Below are positions 62,088 to 64,000 of a DNA stretch of 64,000 nucleotides, one piece after another. This DNA comes from DASUPK01 sp963831605 (GTDB taxonomy: Bacteria; Actinomycetota; Thermoleophilia; Solirubrobacterales; 70-9): positions 1-64,000 of the forward strand of contig CAWHQR010000002.1 in assembly GCA_963831605.1 (NCBI GenBank), in the 5' to 3' direction. The number at the start of each line of letters is the position of its first letter. Position 1 is the first letter of the stretch. The notes under the pieces were generated by a model. That model saw only the letters and a program-made list of their open reading frames with translations, was not told where the DNA came from and did no database searches. A program made the position numbers and the translations under genes.

Positions 62088-63381
62088 GAACGGCGAGACC
62101 CGGACGATTCGCACGAACGCGCTCGCGCGCGTTGAGGGCGAGGGGGCGATGAAGGTCCGGATCCGGGACGGGCACGTGGAGGAGGTCGAGCTCCAGATCT
62201 ACGAGCCGCCGCGCTTCTTCGAGGCCTTCCTGCGCGGTCGCGACTTCAAGGAGGCGCCCGACATCACGGCGCGCATTTGCGGCATCTGCCCGGTCGCCTA
62301 CATGACCAGCGCCTTCAATGCGATGGAGGATGCGATCGGCGTCGAGGTGGACGAGCAGGTTCACAAGCTGCGCCGGCTCATGTACTGCGGGGAGTGGGTC
62401 GAGTCGCACGCCCTTCATGTCTTCCTGCTCCATGCTCCTGATTTCCTGGGCTTCGAGTCGGCCTGGGCGATGGCCCGCGACCACCGGGAGGTGGTGGAGG
62501 GCGGGCTGAAGATCAAGACGATGGGCAACGGGTTGCTACGGGCGGTCGGCGGCCGGGCGATCCACCCGGTCAACGTCCGCGTAGGCGGGTTCTACAAGGC
62601 ACCTGCCAAGGCGGATCTGGAGGCGCTGGTGCCCGACTTGGAGGAGGCGAGAGAGTTGGCGCGCAAATCGGTGGCCTGGGTGGCTGCTCTCGACTTCCCT
62701 GACTTCGAACAGGACTACGAGTTCGTCGCTCTCCGCCATCCCGATCGGTATGCGATCGAGGACGGGCGACTCGTCTCGAGCGCCGGGCTCGACATCGGGC
62801 CCGGCGAGTACGAGGAGCACTTTGTCGAGGAGCAGGTCCCGCACTCGACGGCACTGCATTCGCGGACCGCTGACGGGGGCACCTACTTCCTCGGGCCGAT
62901 GGCGCGCTACTCGCTCAACTCCGCGCAGCTCTCAGATGTGGCGCGCGAGGCGGCGGAGCGGGCGGGCCTGGGGGACGCGTGCCGGAACCCGTTCAAGTCG
63001 ATCATCGTCCGCGCCGTCGAGATTCTCTACGCCCTCGACGAGGCACTTCGCCTGATCGCGGACTACGAGCCGCCCGATGTCCCGGCCACGGAGATGGAGC
63101 CGAAGGCCGCGGTCGGGACGGGGTGGAGCGAGGCCCCGCGCGGGATGATTTGGCACCGCTATCGCCTCGAGGACGATGGCTCGATCGCGGAAGCGCGGAT
63201 CGTGCCACCGACCTCCCAGAACCAGGCTCGGATCGAGCAGGATCTGCTGGAGTTCGTCCGGCCGCGCGTCGACCTTCCCGACGATCGCCTGCAGTGGGAA
63301 TGTGAGCAGGCGATCCGCAACTACGATCCGTGCATCAGCTGCTCGACCCACTTCCTCAAGCTCGACATGCACAGGACGTGA
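62080..63381 (+). CDS. hydA: Group 3b [NiFe]-hydrogenase large (alpha) subunit
   Basis: 433 residues. The Ni-Fe site cysteines are in L1 RICGICPVAY (about 64) and L2 DPCISCSTHF (about 415). ALARVEGEGAMKVRI at the N-terminus is the usual RxEG signature. After the second motif come only LKLDMHRT, a tail short for a maturation-protease substrate; cleavage would fall after the His of the CSTH sequence. The enzyme evolves or takes up H2 with NADP(H). Subunit order hydB-G-D-A matches Pyrococcus sulfhydrogenase I. Confidence 0.95.
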   Translation: MAENGETRTIRTNALARVEGEGAMKVRIRDGHVEEVELQIYEPPRFFEAFLRGRDFKEAPDITARICGICPVAYMTSAFNAMEDAIGVEVDEQVHKLRRLMYCGEWVESHALHVFLLHAPDFLGFESAWAMARDHREVVEGGLKIKTMGNGLLRAVGGRAIHPVNVRVGGFYKAPAKADLEALVPDLEEARELARKSVAWVAALDFPDFEQDYEFVALRHPDRYAIEDGRLVSSAGLDIGPGEYEEHFVEEQVPHSTALHSRTADGGTYFLGPMARYSLNSAQLSDVAREAAERAGLGDACRNPFKSIIVRAVEILYALDEALRLIADYEPPDVPATEMEPKAAVGTGWSEAPRGMIWHRYRLEDDGSIAEARIVPPTSQNQARIEQDLLEFVRPRVDLPDDRLQWECEQAIRNYDPCISCSTHFLKLDMHRT

Positions 63382-63384
63382 TCG

Positions 63385-64000
63385 ATGACGTTCACCAGGC
63401 ACTTCATCCACCGCGAGTCGAAGCCCCTCGACCCGGAGTTCCTGCAGGAAGAGCGACGCTTTCTTGACCGGCAGCGAGAATCGCTGAGACTGATGGAAAG
63501 GCACCGGGAACAACTGGATCGCGACGTCAAGTCGGCGCGCCACAGGGCTCACGAGCTGGGCATCTCGCTGAACCACGCGCCGGAATCCGGCTATCGGGCG
63601 TGGCTGGCATTGATCGGCGTCGGCAACCGGTTCCGGCGCGACGATGGCGCAGGCCTGGAGGTTGCAGCGCGACTGCGCGCCGCCAAACCACCGGGTTGCC
63701 GGATCCTCGAGGAGCGAGCCGAGCCGGTCTCGCTGGTCGAAGACTTCGCGCTGGTCAAGGAGGCGTTGGTGGTCGACGCGGTGAGCTCCGGCTCTGAGCC
63801 GGGAACGCTTCATCGCTTTGACGCCACCGCAGAGCCACTACCCGTCGAGCTTTTCAACTCGTCGACCCATGCGCTTGGAGTTGCCGACGCCGTCGAATTG
63901 GCCCGGGAGCTCAATCGCCTCCCTCCCCGTCTCGCCGTCTACGGGATCGAGGGCGAGAGCTTCGAGGAGGGTGAGGGGCTCTCGCCGGCCGTCGAGGCGA
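63385..64000 (+). CDS. Hydrogenase maturation protease (M52/HycI-like), N-terminally extended, 3' partial
   Basis: 205 residues to the window edge. Residues about 75 onward are an M52 protease: IGVGNRFRRDDGAGLEVAARL, ALVVDAVSSGSEPGTLHRFD and STHALGVADAVELAREL, giving the Asp and His Ni-sensing ligands. It would trim the HydA C-terminus after nickel insertion. Residues 1-70 are an extra charged helix (EFLQEERRFLDRQRESLRLM, RHREQLDRDVKSARHRAHEL) not found in normal HycI/HybD of about 150-170 residues. It starts 3 nt after hydA. The end lies outside the window. Confidence 0.88.
   Translation, partial: MTFTRHFIHRESKPLDPEFLQEERRFLDRQRESLRLMERHREQLDRDVKSARHRAHELGISLNHAPESGYRAWLALIGVGNRFRRDDGAGLEVAARLRAAKPPGCRILEERAEPVSLVEDFALVKEALVVDAVSSGSEPGTLHRFDATAEPLPVELFNSSTHALGVADAVELARELNRLPPRLAVYGIEGESFEEGEGLSPAVEA

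Overview
The window is high-GC bacterial chromosomal DNA with an actinobacterial gene repertoire. Housekeeping genes are dense, start codons are often GTG or TTG, and many genes have a TANNNT box 6-8 nt in front of the start codon, the leaderless arrangement common in Actinobacteria. A fused scaffold-MnmA gene, a fused AroK-AroB gene, SnoaL-like proteins starting MSQENVEIV, and secreted beta-domain proteins with lysine-rich tails suggest a soil Thermoleophilia (Solirubrobacterales/Gaiellales-like). That placement is inference; no rRNA or marker gene here settles it.

Layout. 0-5.1 kb is accessory: a six-blade kelch protein, a start-less coiled-coil remnant, a truncated SnoaL gene, a STAS regulator, two very basic proteins, a 3'-half tRNA remnant with a terminator, and an intact tRNA (anticodon CAT). 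5.2-18.8 kb is a core block: peptidase, formiminotransferase, MBL hydrolase, hisS, aspS, a GH3 enzyme, the scaffold-mnmA fusion and alaS. 18.8-24.7 kb is a complete peptide ABC importer. 24.7-33.6 kb carries ruvX, mltG and a shikimate cluster (aroE, aroC, aroKB, aroQ) with an HtrA protease, a prepilin peptidase and an M24 peptidase.

33.69-40.54 kb is an accessory island bounded and subdivided by nine dyad repeats (consensus ACCGCTGCTTT-N6-AAAGCAGCGGT; a tenth lies at 318). It holds two broken secreted-protein genes, a strikingly AT-rich patch in otherwise GC-rich DNA, a secreted protein, a VOC protein, two frameshifted tandem paralogues, a DHFR-like protein and an SRPBCC protein.

40.6-54.2 kb holds membrane and envelope genes: a CPA2-type antiporter, a secreted CocE-like hydrolase, LtrA, a ZIP transporter under a palindromic operator, a phospholipase-D protein, an M14 peptidase, two glycosyltransferases, DedA, and a Pit phosphate transporter with its DUF47 partner. 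Two PHO-box-like 11-bp tandem repeats lie in this segment. 54.3-64 kb has a TreT-like glycosyltransferase, pyruvate phosphate dikinase and a group 3b [NiFe]-hydrogenase operon (hydB, CNBD protein, hydG, hydD, hydA, maturation protease) that runs off the right end.

Three conserved genes (aroE, the antiporter, ppdK) each carry one extra base whose removal restores the family sequence. Some of the frameshifts in this window may therefore be sequence errors rather than biology.
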